64,000 bases of DNA, from the NCBI RefSeq assembly GCF_001294625.1, contig NZ_CP012677.1:496001-560000 (forward strand), given 5' to 3'. How positions within the stretch are numbered: position 1 is the stretch's first letter; every line of letters starts with the position of its first letter. Below, piece by piece: positions 53,205 to 63,130 of this stretch. The translations under genes were made by a program, and so were the position numbers. Source of the DNA: Arthrobacter alpinus. Its GTDB lineage: Bacteria > Actinomycetota > Actinomycetes > Actinomycetales > Micrococcaceae. The notes below the pieces were generated by a model. It had not been told where the DNA came from, did not search any database, and was given only the letters and a program-made list of their open reading frames with translations.

Positions 53205-54404
53205 GTGACTAATCTAACTGACACCCAGAGCTCCGATTCCTCAACCGCCGTTGACCTCAAGTCCCTGCCCAAAGTGTCTTTGCACGACCACCTTGACGGT
53301 GGTTTGCGCCCGGCCACCATCATTGAACTGGCTGCCGAGGCCGGCTATGAACTGCCCGCCACGGATCCGCAAGAGCTGCGCCAGTGGTTCGTCGACTCCG
53401 CGGATTCCGGCTCCCTGGTGCGCTACCTCGAAACCTTTGACCACACCGTCGCCGTCATGCAGACCCGTGCGGCCCTGGTCCGTGTAGCGCGGGAGTTCGT
53501 GGAGGATCTGGCGGACGACGGCGTGGTGTACGGCGAGGTTCGCTGGGCACCCGAGCAGCACCTCACCGCCGGTCTTTCACTCGATCAAGCTGTCGAGGCC
53601 GTGCAGGACGGGTTGGAGGAAGGCATGGACCTTGTGGACGAGGCCGGCGGCTATATCGAGGTGGGCCAGATTGTCACCGCCATGCGCCAGGGTGACCGCG
53701 GCTCCGAGATCGCCCAGCTGGCCGTGCGTCACCGCGACAACGGCGTGGTGGGCTTTGACATCGCCGGTGCCGAGGATGGCTTCCTGCCCTCCCTTTTCAC
53801 CGAAGCGTTCACCTACCTGGCGGAGAACAACTTCCCCGTCACCGTCCACGCTGGTGAGGGTGCCGGGCTGGATAGTATCCAGGACGCCCTAGTCCACGGC
53901 CGGGCACTGCGCCTGGGCCACGGCGTGCGCATTGCCGAGGACATCCACCTGGACGTCCAGCAGGAGGACGGGCACGACGTCGGCACCGTCACCTTGGGCG
54001 ATCTTGCCCAATGGGTGCGTGACCGGGAGATCCCGCTGGAGCTGTGCCCGTCGTCGAACCTGCAGACAGGCGCCATCTCCAACTTTGGCACCACTATCGG
54101 TGAACACCCCATCGACCTGCTGCACCAGTTGGGCTTCAACGTCACCGTCAACACCGACAACCGCCTGATGAGCGGGGTGAGCCTGACCAGCGAGTTCGAA
54201 CTGCTGATGGACACTTTCGGCTACAGCTTCGAGACCGTCTTGGAACTGACACTGAACGCCGTCCACGCAGCGTTCCTGCCCATCGAGGCCCGTGAGCAGC
54301 TCGCCGACTACATCATCGAATGCTACGACGACGTGTTTCACAACGACGATTCCGGTGATGCTTCCGGCGACGCTGAAGACCACGCTGGCCACGTTCATGG
54401 CTGA
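53205..54404 (+). CDS. add: Adenosine deaminase
   Basis: A 399-residue zinc enzyme converting adenosine to inosine. Metal and catalytic motifs are HDHLDGGLRPATI, HAGEGAG, LGHGVRI and the late NTDNRLMSG. It is about 50 residues longer than E. coli Add; part of the extra length is an insertion after the LGHGVRI motif (DVQQEDGHDVGTVTLGDLAQWV). The start is either GTG 53196 or GTG 53205; the GTGGGG immediately before the second supports 53205. It extends the nucleoside-salvage theme of cdd and deoA. Confidence 0.93.
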   Translation: MTNLTDTQSSDSSTAVDLKSLPKVSLHDHLDGGLRPATIIELAAEAGYELPATDPQELRQWFVDSADSGSLVRYLETFDHTVAVMQTRAALVRVAREFVEDLADDGVVYGEVRWAPEQHLTAGLSLDQAVEAVQDGLEEGMDLVDEAGGYIEVGQIVTAMRQGDRGSEIAQLAVRHRDNGVVGFDIAGAEDGFLPSLFTEAFTYLAENNFPVTVHAGEGAGLDSIQDALVHGRALRLGHGVRIAEDIHLDVQQEDGHDVGTVTLGDLAQWVRDREIPLELCPSSNLQTGAISNFGTTIGEHPIDLLHQLGFNVTVNTDNRLMSGVSLTSEFELLMDTFGYSFETVLELTLNAVHAAFLPIEAREQLADYIIECYDDVFHNDDSGDASGDAEDHAGHVHG

Positions 54405-54409
54405 CACCG

Positions 54410-55159
54410 GTGACAAGAAGCACTGATACCAACACCGACGCCGTGGCGGTGCCATGTGACCGAGCCGACTCTGCTCCCGCGCAGACGGCCCGGTTGCTGG
54501 GCATCATCGCCAATCTGCGCGAGCACTGCCCCTGGACCGCAGCGCTCACGCATGCCTCGCTCACCGAGTACCTGCTGGAGGAAAGCTACGAGCTGATCGA
54601 AGCACTTGAAGGTGGCGCGGCTTCCGAGGTGGCCGGAGAACTCGGGGACGTGCTGTTCCAGGTGGCTGTGCACGCGCGTCTGGCACAGGAGTCAGGCTCG
54701 TTCAACTTTGCCGACGTAGCGCGCGGGCTGGGAGATAAAATGGTTCGCCGCAACCCCCACGTATTCCGTCCCGACGGTTCTTTGCAGGACACCTTTCCGG
54801 CGAGCGTTGCCGAGATCGTGGCGACGTGGGACGCGGTCAAGCGTGCCGAACGGGCACAAGCTCCAGGGGCGGCCGGGGCCGGGCGGGCCGATGCCTTTGC
54901 CGGTATCCCGGCGGCCCTGCCGGCGCTGGCGCTGGCGCAAAAAAGCCTTGACCGGGCCGAGCGTGCCGGCCTGCCCCTGGGCGGCGGGGGTGCTTGCGGT
55001 GATGGCGAGTCCGGCATGACAGAAGGCGAACTCGGGGAGTTGTTGTTCGACGTCGTCCGGTCAGCACGCGCCCAGGGCCTGGATGCGGAGCGGGCCCTGC
55101 GGCACGCCGTTCGGGCCTTCCAGAGGCCACAATTTTTCACTGACCTGCACAACCACTAG
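54410..55159 (+). CDS. mazG: Nucleoside triphosphate pyrophosphohydrolase MazG
   Basis: A 249-residue all-alpha NTP pyrophosphatase that hydrolyses NTPs to NMP and PPi, including house-cleaning of damaged nucleotides. The metal-binding EExxE pattern is in LLEESYELIEAL with the paired ELGDVLFQVAVHA. The second-domain elements TWDAVKRAER and EGELGELLFDVVRSAR are present. A Gly-rich insert (about residues 190-205) separates the final helices. The start is GTG at 54410, five bases after the add stop, so coupling with add is likely; no clear ribosome binding site is seen. Confidence 0.92.
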   Translation: MTRSTDTNTDAVAVPCDRADSAPAQTARLLGIIANLREHCPWTAALTHASLTEYLLEESYELIEALEGGAASEVAGELGDVLFQVAVHARLAQESGSFNFADVARGLGDKMVRRNPHVFRPDGSLQDTFPASVAEIVATWDAVKRAERAQAPGAAGAGRADAFAGIPAALPALALAQKSLDRAERAGLPLGGGGACGDGESGMTEGELGELLFDVVRSARAQGLDAERALRHAVRAFQRPQFFTDLHNH

Positions 55160-55180
55160 CTATTTACGGGCCCAGCGTGA

Positions 55181-55210
55181 ACCACGGCCAATGGACACCT
55201 GGGCCGTGGT
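55181..55210 (+). terminator. Hairpin after mazG
   Basis: Nine-base arms ACCACGGCC (55181-55189) and GGCCGTGGT (55202-55210) flank a 12-base loop, 22 bases after the mazG stop. No U-tract is seen. It is probably a weak or Rho-assisted terminator. Confidence 0.5.
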
Positions 55211-55259
55211 GTACTACCCGCCCGAGAGGGCACTTTTCTATATTTGAGGACTCATCGCT

Positions 55260-55751
55260 GTGGAACAAATCTCTGAAAAACAAATCCGCTCCTGCTTCGT
55301 GAACGCCAGCCGTTCAGAAGCTGCCAAGCTGACCCTGCCAACCAACTTTGCAACGCTTGACTGGGAATCGCTTGATTTCCTGGGCTGGCGCGACGCAAAA
55401 ATGCCGATGCGCGGCTACCTTGTCATCCGCACTGACCAGCGGGTGGTGGGCATTATGCTCCGGGCGCCGGAAGGCGGCAGCGGAGCCAAGCGCAGGATCC
55501 TGTGCGAACTGTGCCGCGACGTTTACTCCGAAGAAGATGTCCACCTGTGGGTCAGCAAACGTGCAGGCCAGTCGGGTCGTGATGGAAACTCGGTGGGGAC
55601 GCTGATCTGTGCGGACTTCATCTGCTCGGCCAGCGTCCGCAAGGAACCGTCCGCCAACGAGATCGAGCCGGACCCGGCAGTCGTCGTCGAACGCCAAATT
55701 CGGGGACTGCGCGAGCGCACCGAACGCTTTCTGGCCCGCGTTCAGAGCTAA
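55260..55751 (+). CDS. FBP-domain (EF-G-binding type) zinc-finger protein
   Basis: A 163-residue protein of the FBP family (treble-clef zinc finger found in elongation factor G-binding/fibronectin-binding proteins). The metal site is Cys82-xx-Cys85 (LCELCRDVY) with Cys117 and Cys122 (ICADFIC). Preceding it is a conserved LDFLGWRDAKMPMRGYLVI segment. Relatives such as FusB bind EF-G and can rescue fusidic-acid-stalled ribosomes; actinobacterial members are untested. The start is GTG at 55260 with GAGGA nine bases upstream. It has no operon partner. Confidence 0.87.
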   Translation: MEQISEKQIRSCFVNASRSEAAKLTLPTNFATLDWESLDFLGWRDAKMPMRGYLVIRTDQRVVGIMLRAPEGGSGAKRRILCELCRDVYSEEDVHLWVSKRAGQSGRDGNSVGTLICADFICSASVRKEPSANEIEPDPAVVVERQIRGLRERTERFLARVQS

Positions 55752-55782
55752 AGCCGTGACCGGTGGCGTCGACGGTGCTTGT

Positions 55783-55805
55783 GCAGGCCCGGGCCGGGGG
55801 CCTGC
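55783..55805 (+). terminator. Hairpin after the FBP-domain gene
   Basis: Arms GCAGGCCC (55783-55790) and GGGCCTGC (55798-55805) enclose a seven-base loop, 31 bases after the stop. It is very GC-rich and has no T-run, so it is a probable but unproven terminator. The rest of the gap up to eno (about 170 bases) contains a TAGGAT at 55914-55919 that may be the eno -10. Confidence 0.5.
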
Positions 55806-55968
55806 GCCGGACTAGTTTCGGTGCGCACCGGCTACTTCACCCCGGATAGGCGGTCCTGGAGGGTGCACTGGCGCGCTCCGCGTAGCAATGAGTGCCGGGT
55901 CACGCTTACGCGTTAGGATTGAGTCCGACAGCGTGGTCGACAACTATCCGCTCGAAGCTGACGATTAG

Positions 55969-57258
<1,290 letters not shown>

Positions 57259-57389
57259 ATCCTGCAGTAGGGTGCGGCAACTCGCTAAGGTGGAATACAC
57301 ACCTAAACCAGTTGCCGCGCCTTTCGGCGTTAACGAGGGACTTTCCCCGTTGGCCTGCCGAAGTTCCCAGCAGAAGTATCAGGAGATTC

Positions 57390-58163
57390 ATGGCCACGCG
57401 TCGTCCCAAAGTGCCCAGTGCGCAGTTCACCACCGGGTCAGCAAAGGCGCCAGCTGTTTCAAAGGAGCAGCCCACGCCCGCTGAAACAACCGTGACGGCG
57501 GCCTCCAAAAAGAATGCGCATCGAACCCCGGTGTCGGCCGGAAAATCACGCTCCGTCAAGGATCCTGGCCGCCCAGCCGCCGCAGCGCCCACCGCCATGG
57601 GCGACAACCGCGAGCATGCCACGCCGGGGCTTGACCGTGGCCGGCAAGAAGGCGTCATTCACGACGCCAGCACCACGCCGGTGCCGGCCCGCTCATTTTC
57701 CGGCCGGCTGCTGGTCATCGGCCTGGCCATGGCGGCCCTTACAGTGGTTTTGGCCCCCAATGTGCACACGTTCATGGAACAACGGGCGGAGATCTCGGCC
57801 CTCAAACTGGACATCGCGGAGAAGACGGCGCAACAAACCAGTTATCAGTCAGAGCTTGCCCGCTGGAATGACCCCGCCTTCGTCAAGCAACAAGCCCGCG
57901 ACCGGGTCAGCATGCTGATGCCGGGAGAAACAGGGTATTGGGTTTATGGCGCCGACGGCGTTGAGGCCATAGCGGGTTCGCCCGACGCCGCCAAGGCAGC
58001 CGCGGCGGCAGCCACCTCGGCCAAGAATGCCACCGAGATCAGCACCGAACCGTGGGTGGACAGGCTCTTGTCCTCCGTTCAAAAGTCCTCCGAAGTGGCA
58101 GTGCAGACACCTGTAGCGCCGCCAGTTCCTTCGAACCCACCAGCAACTCCACCAGCAAACTAA
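57390..58163 (+). CDS. FtsB/DivIC-family septum formation initiator
   Basis: A 257-residue bitopic membrane protein. A long basic and Pro-rich cytoplasmic N-terminus precedes one membrane helix (about residues 107-125, LLVIGLAMAALTVVLAPNV). A coiled coil follows (EQRAEISALKLDIAEKTAQQTSYQSELARWNDPAFVKQQARDRVSMLMPGETGYWV), which is the DivIC core, and then a Ser/Pro/Ala-rich tail. Family members link the divisome proteins FtsL and FtsQ. The ATG at 57390 follows AGGAG; the longer frame from 57312 lacks support. Location right after eno is standard in actinobacteria and supports the assignment. Confidence 0.9.
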   Translation: MATRRPKVPSAQFTTGSAKAPAVSKEQPTPAETTVTAASKKNAHRTPVSAGKSRSVKDPGRPAAAAPTAMGDNREHATPGLDRGRQEGVIHDASTTPVPARSFSGRLLVIGLAMAALTVVLAPNVHTFMEQRAEISALKLDIAEKTAQQTSYQSELARWNDPAFVKQQARDRVSMLMPGETGYWVYGADGVEAIAGSPDAAKAAAAAATSAKNATEISTEPWVDRLLSSVQKSSEVAVQTPVAPPVPSNPPATPPAN

Positions 58164-58290
58164 TAACGCCCGAATTTTAAGTGCGGACTGGCACGCTAAA
58201 ATAGTTAGCTGGATAGAACAGCTATCCAAGTGCGGGCGCCCCATTCCCCGGGGATGTGCGCACATGAGAATTCCTTCAGGAAGGACGCCG

Positions 58291-58932
58291 GTGCCCGTAT
58301 CAGCAAGCTCCGCGACAAGCGGGCGCGTACCCACGCAGCACGATCTCGACACGTTGAGCCGCCAACTCAACCGTCCCGTACGCGACGTCGTTGAAATCCC
58401 GGCCCGCTGCGTGTGCGGCAACCCGCTGGTCGCAGCTACGGCTCCACGGCTAAGCAACGGAATCCCTTTCCCCACCACGTTCTACCTCACACACCCGGTT
58501 ATCACCGCGGCCGCTTCACGGATGGAAGCAGCTGGCATGATGACTCAGATGAGCGAACGCCTGGCCACCGACGCCGATCTAGCCGCTGCCTACCACAAGG
58601 CACACGAGGCCTACATCGCCGCACGGGTCGCTATCGGCGAACGGGCCGGCACCGGGCCGGTTCCGGAAATTGCCGGCATTTCCGCTGGCGGCATGCCCAC
58701 CCGGGTGAAGTGCCTGCACGTTCTGGCCGGACATGCCCTGGCCGCCGGACCGGGAGTCAACCCGCTAGGCGATGAAGTGCTGGCGGCGTTAGCTCCATGG
58801 TGGACCGCGGAGAAATGCTATTGCGAAGGCGCCTGGAACGACAGCGCGCCTGTGCCCAGCAAGGACCTGAGCCGCCATGTGAAACACCTCAATGCCCTGG
58901 CGGCCAAACAAGCTGGCGAACAAAAAAGCTAA
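58291..58932 (+). CDS. DUF501-domain protein
   Basis: A 213-residue cytoplasmic protein of DUF501, known by conservation between divIC and ppx in actinobacteria; biochemical role unknown. Conserved Cys and His features are ARCVCGNPLVAATAPRLSNGIPFPTTFYLTHP, MPTRVKCLHVLAGHALA and the late EKCYCEGAW. These suggest a metal or redox site. The frame starts at ATG 58264, but GTG 58291 has AGGAAGGA in good position and gives the usual N-terminus. Upstream (58210-58228) is a seven-base inverted repeat TGGATAG/CTATCCA. Confidence 0.9.
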   Translation: MPVSASSATSGRVPTQHDLDTLSRQLNRPVRDVVEIPARCVCGNPLVAATAPRLSNGIPFPTTFYLTHPVITAAASRMEAAGMMTQMSERLATDADLAAAYHKAHEAYIAARVAIGERAGTGPVPEIAGISAGGMPTRVKCLHVLAGHALAAGPGVNPLGDEVLAALAPWWTAEKCYCEGAWNDSAPVPSKDLSRHVKHLNALAAKQAGEQKS

Positions 58933-59010
58933 GCCACACCGCCCGCCAGATAACGCCACTCAAAAGTTTGCCAGCCAGTTTTCGCCCAACCCGAAGGGAC
59001 GGTTTGCCAG

Positions 59011-59982
59011 ATGCGCGTCGCCGCCATTGATTGTGGGACCAACTCCATCCGCCTGCTCATCGCCGACGTCGCCACGGGCGGCCACGGGCGGGAACGCGAA
59101 ACTCCCATACTGACCGACGTCCTTCGCGAAATGCGCGTGGTGAGGTTGGGACAGGGCGTTGACGCCACGGGAATGCTGGCCGACGAGGCGCTTGAGCGCA
59201 CCTTTGCCGCGACGGAGGACTACGCGGCACTCATCCGGGACCACAGCGTAGACCGCATCAGGTTTGTTGCCACCAGTGCAACACGCGACGCCGGCAACCG
59301 TGACGTTTTTGTTGCCGGCATCAAAGACCGGCTGGGTGTGGAACCTGTCGTTGTCTGCGGAGCGGAGGAAGCCGGACTGTCCTTTACCGGTGCCGCCAGC
59401 GTCCTGCCGACACTGAAGGATGAACTGGTTCTGGTCGTTGACTTAGGCGGGGGCAGCACCGAGTTTGTGGTGGGAAACGCCGACGGCGTCCAGGCCGCCA
59501 TCAGCACCGACATGGGCTGCGTCAGATTCACCGAACGGTATCTGCTCAGCGACCCGCCCACCGCTACGGAAATCGCAGCGGCCGAGGCAGCCGTGGAAGC
59601 GAAACTGGTCGATGTCCTGGCCGTGGTACCCCTGGCCGCTGTGACGCGGGTGGTGGGGGTGGCAGGCACTGTCACCACCATCACGGCCCAAGCCCTCGCA
59701 CTGGCCAGCTATGACAGCGAGGCCATCCATGCCGCCGTCGTACCCCTGCAAGACATGGACAAGGCGGCTGGCGAACTGCTGGGCATGAGCCGGGCAGAAC
59801 GAGCCAGCCTAGGCTTCATGCACCCGGGGCGTGTAGATGTGATTGGCGCCGGTTCGCTCATCTGGCGGACGGTGCTGCGCAGGCTTGCCGTGTTGACCCA
59901 GGGGCGCCTGGAATCGGCAACCGCCAGTGAACACGATATTCTGGATGGAATCGCCCTAGGCGCGGCCGGGAGACTCGACTGA
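59011..59982 (+). CDS. Ppx/GppA-family exopolyphosphatase / pppGpp phosphatase
   Basis: A 323-residue ASKHA-fold phosphatase. The phosphate-1 loop is AAIDCGTNSIRLLIAD, the conserved ATSATRDAGN follows, and the phosphate-2 motif is VVDLGGGSTEFVVG. The single-domain length matches the short actinobacterial Ppx1/Ppx2 type rather than the 500-residue E. coli enzymes. It hydrolyses polyphosphate or removes the 5' phosphate from pppGpp; which one cannot be decided. It lies 78 bases after DUF501 and 31 bases before the protease gene. Confidence 0.92.
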   Translation: MRVAAIDCGTNSIRLLIADVATGGHGRERETPILTDVLREMRVVRLGQGVDATGMLADEALERTFAATEDYAALIRDHSVDRIRFVATSATRDAGNRDVFVAGIKDRLGVEPVVVCGAEEAGLSFTGAASVLPTLKDELVLVVDLGGGSTEFVVGNADGVQAAISTDMGCVRFTERYLLSDPPTATEIAAAEAAVEAKLVDVLAVVPLAAVTRVVGVAGTVTTITAQALALASYDSEAIHAAVVPLQDMDKAAGELLGMSRAERASLGFMHPGRVDVIGAGSLIWRTVLRRLAVLTQGRLESATASEHDILDGIALGAAGRLD

Positions 59983-60013
59983 GCCCGGACGCCCTCGACG
60001 GAAACGAGCATTC

Positions 60014-61438
60014 ATGGCCTTAGCGCCACGGCCACAACAACAACGGACACGGTTGCGCAGCATCGCAGCCGCCGCCGTGACTCTGGCGATGGCCGCGTCA
60101 ATGGCCTTGGCAGGCGCCCCTGCGGCCTCGGCCGACGACATCCGCAACCGCCAATACTGGCTGGAACAGTCAGGAATCACTAAAGCCTGGGAAGTTTCGC
60201 AGGGCGAAGGCGTCAAGGTTGCCGTCATCGACAGCGGGATCGACACCACCCACATTGACCTCAAGGGTGCAGTGGTGGGCGGAACCGACATGTCCGGCTC
60301 CGGAGACGCCAAGGGCACCAAGGGTGTGGGCGCCGAGCCCGAGCACGGCACGCTCGTGGCCACCATGCTCGGCGGCCGCGGACACTCCGACGCTTCAGCG
60401 AAACCGGGTTCAGAGCCCGCCGTCGGCGCCGGCCCCGACGGCGTGATCGGAGTGGCACCCAAAGCCGAAATGCTCAGCGTGTCCGTCTGGCTCGGAAGCG
60501 AAAACCCGTCAGGAAAGAACATTGACGACCAAATCCCCGCCGCGGTGACATGGGCTGTTGACAACGGCGCCAAGGTCATCAACATGTCCCTGGGCAGCAC
60601 CTCCACTGCATGGCCGCAGAGCTGGGATGACGCCTTTGCCTATGCCGAAGCTAAGGACGTGGTCATCGTGGCAGCCGCAGGAAACCGCAAGTCCGGGAGC
60701 GAACAAGTCGGCGCGCCAGCCACGATTCCCGGCGTCCTAGCCGTGGGTGGTCTGGACAAGGACGGCAACGCCAGTGTGGACTCCTCCTCCCAGGGCATCA
60801 GCATTGGGGTGAGCGCCCCTGCCGAGGATCTGGCCGGCGGGCTGCCGGGCGGCGGCTATGCGCGGTGGAGCGGGACCAGCGGTGCAGCACCCATCGTCTC
60901 CGGGGTGGCGGCCCTGATCAGGTCCAAGTACCCGGAAATGTCTGCGGCGCAGGTCATCAACCGGATCATCTCAACCGCCAAACCCAAGGGTGACGGCGTA
61001 CCTAATGCGTTGTACGGGTACGGGATACTGGACGCCGACGCGGCCCTGAAGACCGATGTGCCCGTCGTCGAGAAAAACCCGCTCGGCAGCATTGCCGACT
61101 GGATTCATGTGCACCGCCGGGGCCAAGTCAGTGAAGCGCCGCCCACAGTTAGCTCCGCGCCCACCGCACCACGAAGCAAACCGACACTGATCGAGGCAGC
61201 GGCCCCCCAGGCCCTGCCGGCGGAAAAGCTGACAAGTAGCGCCCCGGCACTGATCTCGCTGGGATTCCTGGGCCTGATAGTGCTGATCCTAGCCGGTGGA
61301 GGCACGCATCTATTGCTGGTGCGACGCCGGCTCCTGACGGCGGGAGGCGCGGGACCCTCGGGAACTGCTGGAGCCGACGTCGCATCCGGCACAGACGGTG
61401 GCGGCACCACAGCCGAGAGGGTCGGTCACAAGCACTAG
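60014..61438 (+). CDS. Membrane-anchored S8 subtilisin-like serine protease, mycosin-like
   Basis: A 474-residue secreted, membrane-tethered protease. A Sec signal peptide (residues 1-40, ending ASA) precedes the catalytic domain with Asp73 in VIDSGID, His111 in EHGTLVA, the oxyanion Asn224 in AAAGN and Ser289 in SGTSGAAP. After a Pro-rich linker, one membrane helix (about residues 407-427) and a short cytoplasmic tail follow. This is the architecture of mycosins (MycP), yet no ESX/type VII gene is in the window. The extracytoplasmic substrate is unknown. It lies between ppx and ndh. Confidence 0.9.
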   Translation: MALAPRPQQQRTRLRSIAAAAVTLAMAASMALAGAPAASADDIRNRQYWLEQSGITKAWEVSQGEGVKVAVIDSGIDTTHIDLKGAVVGGTDMSGSGDAKGTKGVGAEPEHGTLVATMLGGRGHSDASAKPGSEPAVGAGPDGVIGVAPKAEMLSVSVWLGSENPSGKNIDDQIPAAVTWAVDNGAKVINMSLGSTSTAWPQSWDDAFAYAEAKDVVIVAAAGNRKSGSEQVGAPATIPGVLAVGGLDKDGNASVDSSSQGISIGVSAPAEDLAGGLPGGGYARWSGTSGAAPIVSGVAALIRSKYPEMSAAQVINRIISTAKPKGDGVPNALYGYGILDADAALKTDVPVVEKNPLGSIADWIHVHRRGQVSEAPPTVSSAPTAPRSKPTLIEAAAPQALPAEKLTSSAPALISLGFLGLIVLILAGGGTHLLLVRRRLLTAGGAGPSGTAGADVASGTDGGGTTAERVGHKH

Positions 61439-61553
61439 CCCCCATGCCGTTCCCACCCGGCGTGCACCCCCTGCGTGGGCGTGCCCGCCGAACAGGGCCT
61501 GGAGCACTCAAAACGGGGCTGAGCAACTGCGTTACGCAATGCCTGTAACCTGT

Positions 61554-61581
61554 TAGTGAATATTTTCACAAACGGTAGTAT
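61554..61581 (+). promoter_or_regulatory. ndh promoter with candidate Rex operator
   Basis: TAGTGAATATTTTCACAA at 61554-61571 matches the Rex consensus TTGTGA-N6-TCACAA at 11 of 12 defined positions. Four bases later, TAGTAT (61576-61581) is a good -10 hexamer. Initiation would fall a few bases before the ndh ATG at 61591, and no ribosome binding site is present, so the transcript is probably leaderless. A bound Rex would cover the core promoter. Confidence 0.7.
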
Positions 61582-61590
61582 CATGTGAAT

Positions 61591-63009
61591 ATGGCAATTT
61601 CACCCACATTCTCAGCACGACCACGCGTCCTTGTAGTTGGCGGCGGTTACGTCGGCCTGTACACGGCCCTTAACCTGCAGAAGAAGATCGCAAAGTCCGG
61701 TGGCATCGTCACCCTTGTTGATCCCCTGCCCTACATGACGTACCAGCCCTTCCTGCCCGAGGTTGCCGGCGGCAACATCGAGGCACGTCACGCAGTGGTG
61801 TCGCACCGCAAGCACCTCAAGCACACTGAGCTGATCCAGGGCTCCGTCACGAGCATCGACCATGAAAACCGCACGGCAGTCATTGCCCCGGTTGACGGTG
61901 CCACCCCGTTCGAGCTGCCGTACCACGACGTGGTCATGGCTGCCGGTGCCATCACCCGCACCTTCCCGATCAAGGGCCTGGCCGAATCAGGCATCGGCCT
62001 AAAGACCATTGAAGAAGCCGTTGCGCTGCGCAACCAGGTGCTCTCGCTCATCGAGCAGGCCGGCACCGAGACCGATCCGGCTGTGCGCAAGCGCCACCTG
62101 ACGTTCGTCGTCGTCGGCGGCGGCTTTGCCGGCATCGAGACCATTGCCGAGCTCGAGGACATGGCCCGCGCCGCCGTCAAGCTCAACAACCGCGTGGAGC
62201 AGTCCGAACTGCGCTTCGTGCTCGTGGAAGCCATGGGCCGCATCATGCCCGAGGTCACCGAGAAGCAGGCCGTCTGGGTTGTGGAGCACCTGCGCAGCCG
62301 CGGCATGGAAGTTCTGCTAAACACCTCCCTGGACAACGCCGAGGGCGACGGCATCAAGCTCATCAACCTGCCGGACAAGAGCGTGGCGCAGGAATTTGAT
62401 GCGGACACGCTGATCTGGACCGCCGGCGTCATGGCCAACCCCATGATCCGCGCCACCGGCTTCCCGTTGGAACCCCGCGGCCGTGTCTCCACCAACACGA
62501 ATCTGCAGGTCACCGGAGAATTCGGCGTCATCGAGAACGCCTGGGCTGCCGGCGACATTGCAGCCGTCCCGGATGTCACCGGCGGACTGCCGGACGGCAC
62601 CTGCGTCCCGAACGCCCAGCACGCCCTGCGCCAGGCCAAGCGTCTCGCCAAGAACTTGTGGGCCAGCCGCTTCAACAAGCCGTTGAAGGGCTACAAGCAC
62701 AAGAACCTCGGCGCCGTTGCAGGCTTCGGCGAGTGGCAAGGTGTTGCCAAGATCATGGGCATCCAACTCAAGGGCCCCCTGGCCTGGCTGGCACACCGCG
62801 GCTACCACGGCCTGGCCATGCCCACGGTGGAGCGCAAGTTCCGCGTCATCATGGACTGGTTCGTCACCATGCTGGCGGGCCGTGACTTGGCCCAGCTGGA
62901 AAACCTGCAGGCCCCCCGCCGCACCTTCGTCGCCGCCGCAACCCCGGCACCCAAGCCTGCTGCAAAGCCGGCCGAGGTAGCCAAAGAAGAAGTGACAGCT
63001 TCGAAGTAG
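61591..63009 (+). CDS. ndh: Type II NADH dehydrogenase
   Basis: A 472-residue single-subunit, non-proton-pumping NADH:quinone oxidoreductase at the membrane surface. The FAD loop is RVLVVGGGYVGLYTALNLQKK, the NADH loop is FVVVGGGFAGIETIAELEDMA, and the quinone-end motifs DTLIWTAGVMANPMI, AAGDIAAVPD and AQHALRQAKRLAKNL are present. The C-terminal amphipathic part HRGYHGLAMPTVERKFRVIMDWFVTMLAGRD matches the membrane-binding region, followed by an Ala/Pro/Lys tail. The ATG at 61591 is chosen; the in-frame GTG at 61585 is possible. Regulation by the NADH/NAD ratio through Rex is suggested by the upstream site. Confidence 0.96.
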   Translation: MAISPTFSARPRVLVVGGGYVGLYTALNLQKKIAKSGGIVTLVDPLPYMTYQPFLPEVAGGNIEARHAVVSHRKHLKHTELIQGSVTSIDHENRTAVIAPVDGATPFELPYHDVVMAAGAITRTFPIKGLAESGIGLKTIEEAVALRNQVLSLIEQAGTETDPAVRKRHLTFVVVGGGFAGIETIAELEDMARAAVKLNNRVEQSELRFVLVEAMGRIMPEVTEKQAVWVVEHLRSRGMEVLLNTSLDNAEGDGIKLINLPDKSVAQEFDADTLIWTAGVMANPMIRATGFPLEPRGRVSTNTNLQVTGEFGVIENAWAAGDIAAVPDVTGGLPDGTCVPNAQHALRQAKRLAKNLWASRFNKPLKGYKHKNLGAVAGFGEWQGVAKIMGIQLKGPLAWLAHRGYHGLAMPTVERKFRVIMDWFVTMLAGRDLAQLENLQAPRRTFVAAATPAPKPAAKPAEVAKEEVTASK

Positions 63010-63036
63010 TTCGGGCCTTTTACGCATATTGGGCAT

Positions 63037-63098
63037 AACCGGCGATTCTCCGCATACCTGTTGTTTTTCAACAGCTGGTATGCGGAGAATCGCCGGTT
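63037..63098. terminator. Perfect 22-bp hairpin after ndh
   Basis: Arms 63037-63058 and 63077-63098 are exact complements of 22 bases, with an inner TGTTG/CAACA pair around five Ts. It starts 27 bases after the ndh stop and ends 32 bases before the GNAT gene. It is probably a terminator or mRNA 3'-end stabiliser; there is no T-run after the stem. Confidence 0.75.
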
Positions 63099-63130
63099 GT
63101 GGGCGCGGAAACGGGGAATAGACTAATCCG

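Noticed and set aside
60014..61438. Type VII (ESX) secretion locus
   Set aside because: Only the mycosin-like protease is present; no EccB, EccC, EccD, EccE or WXG100 gene is seen in the window.
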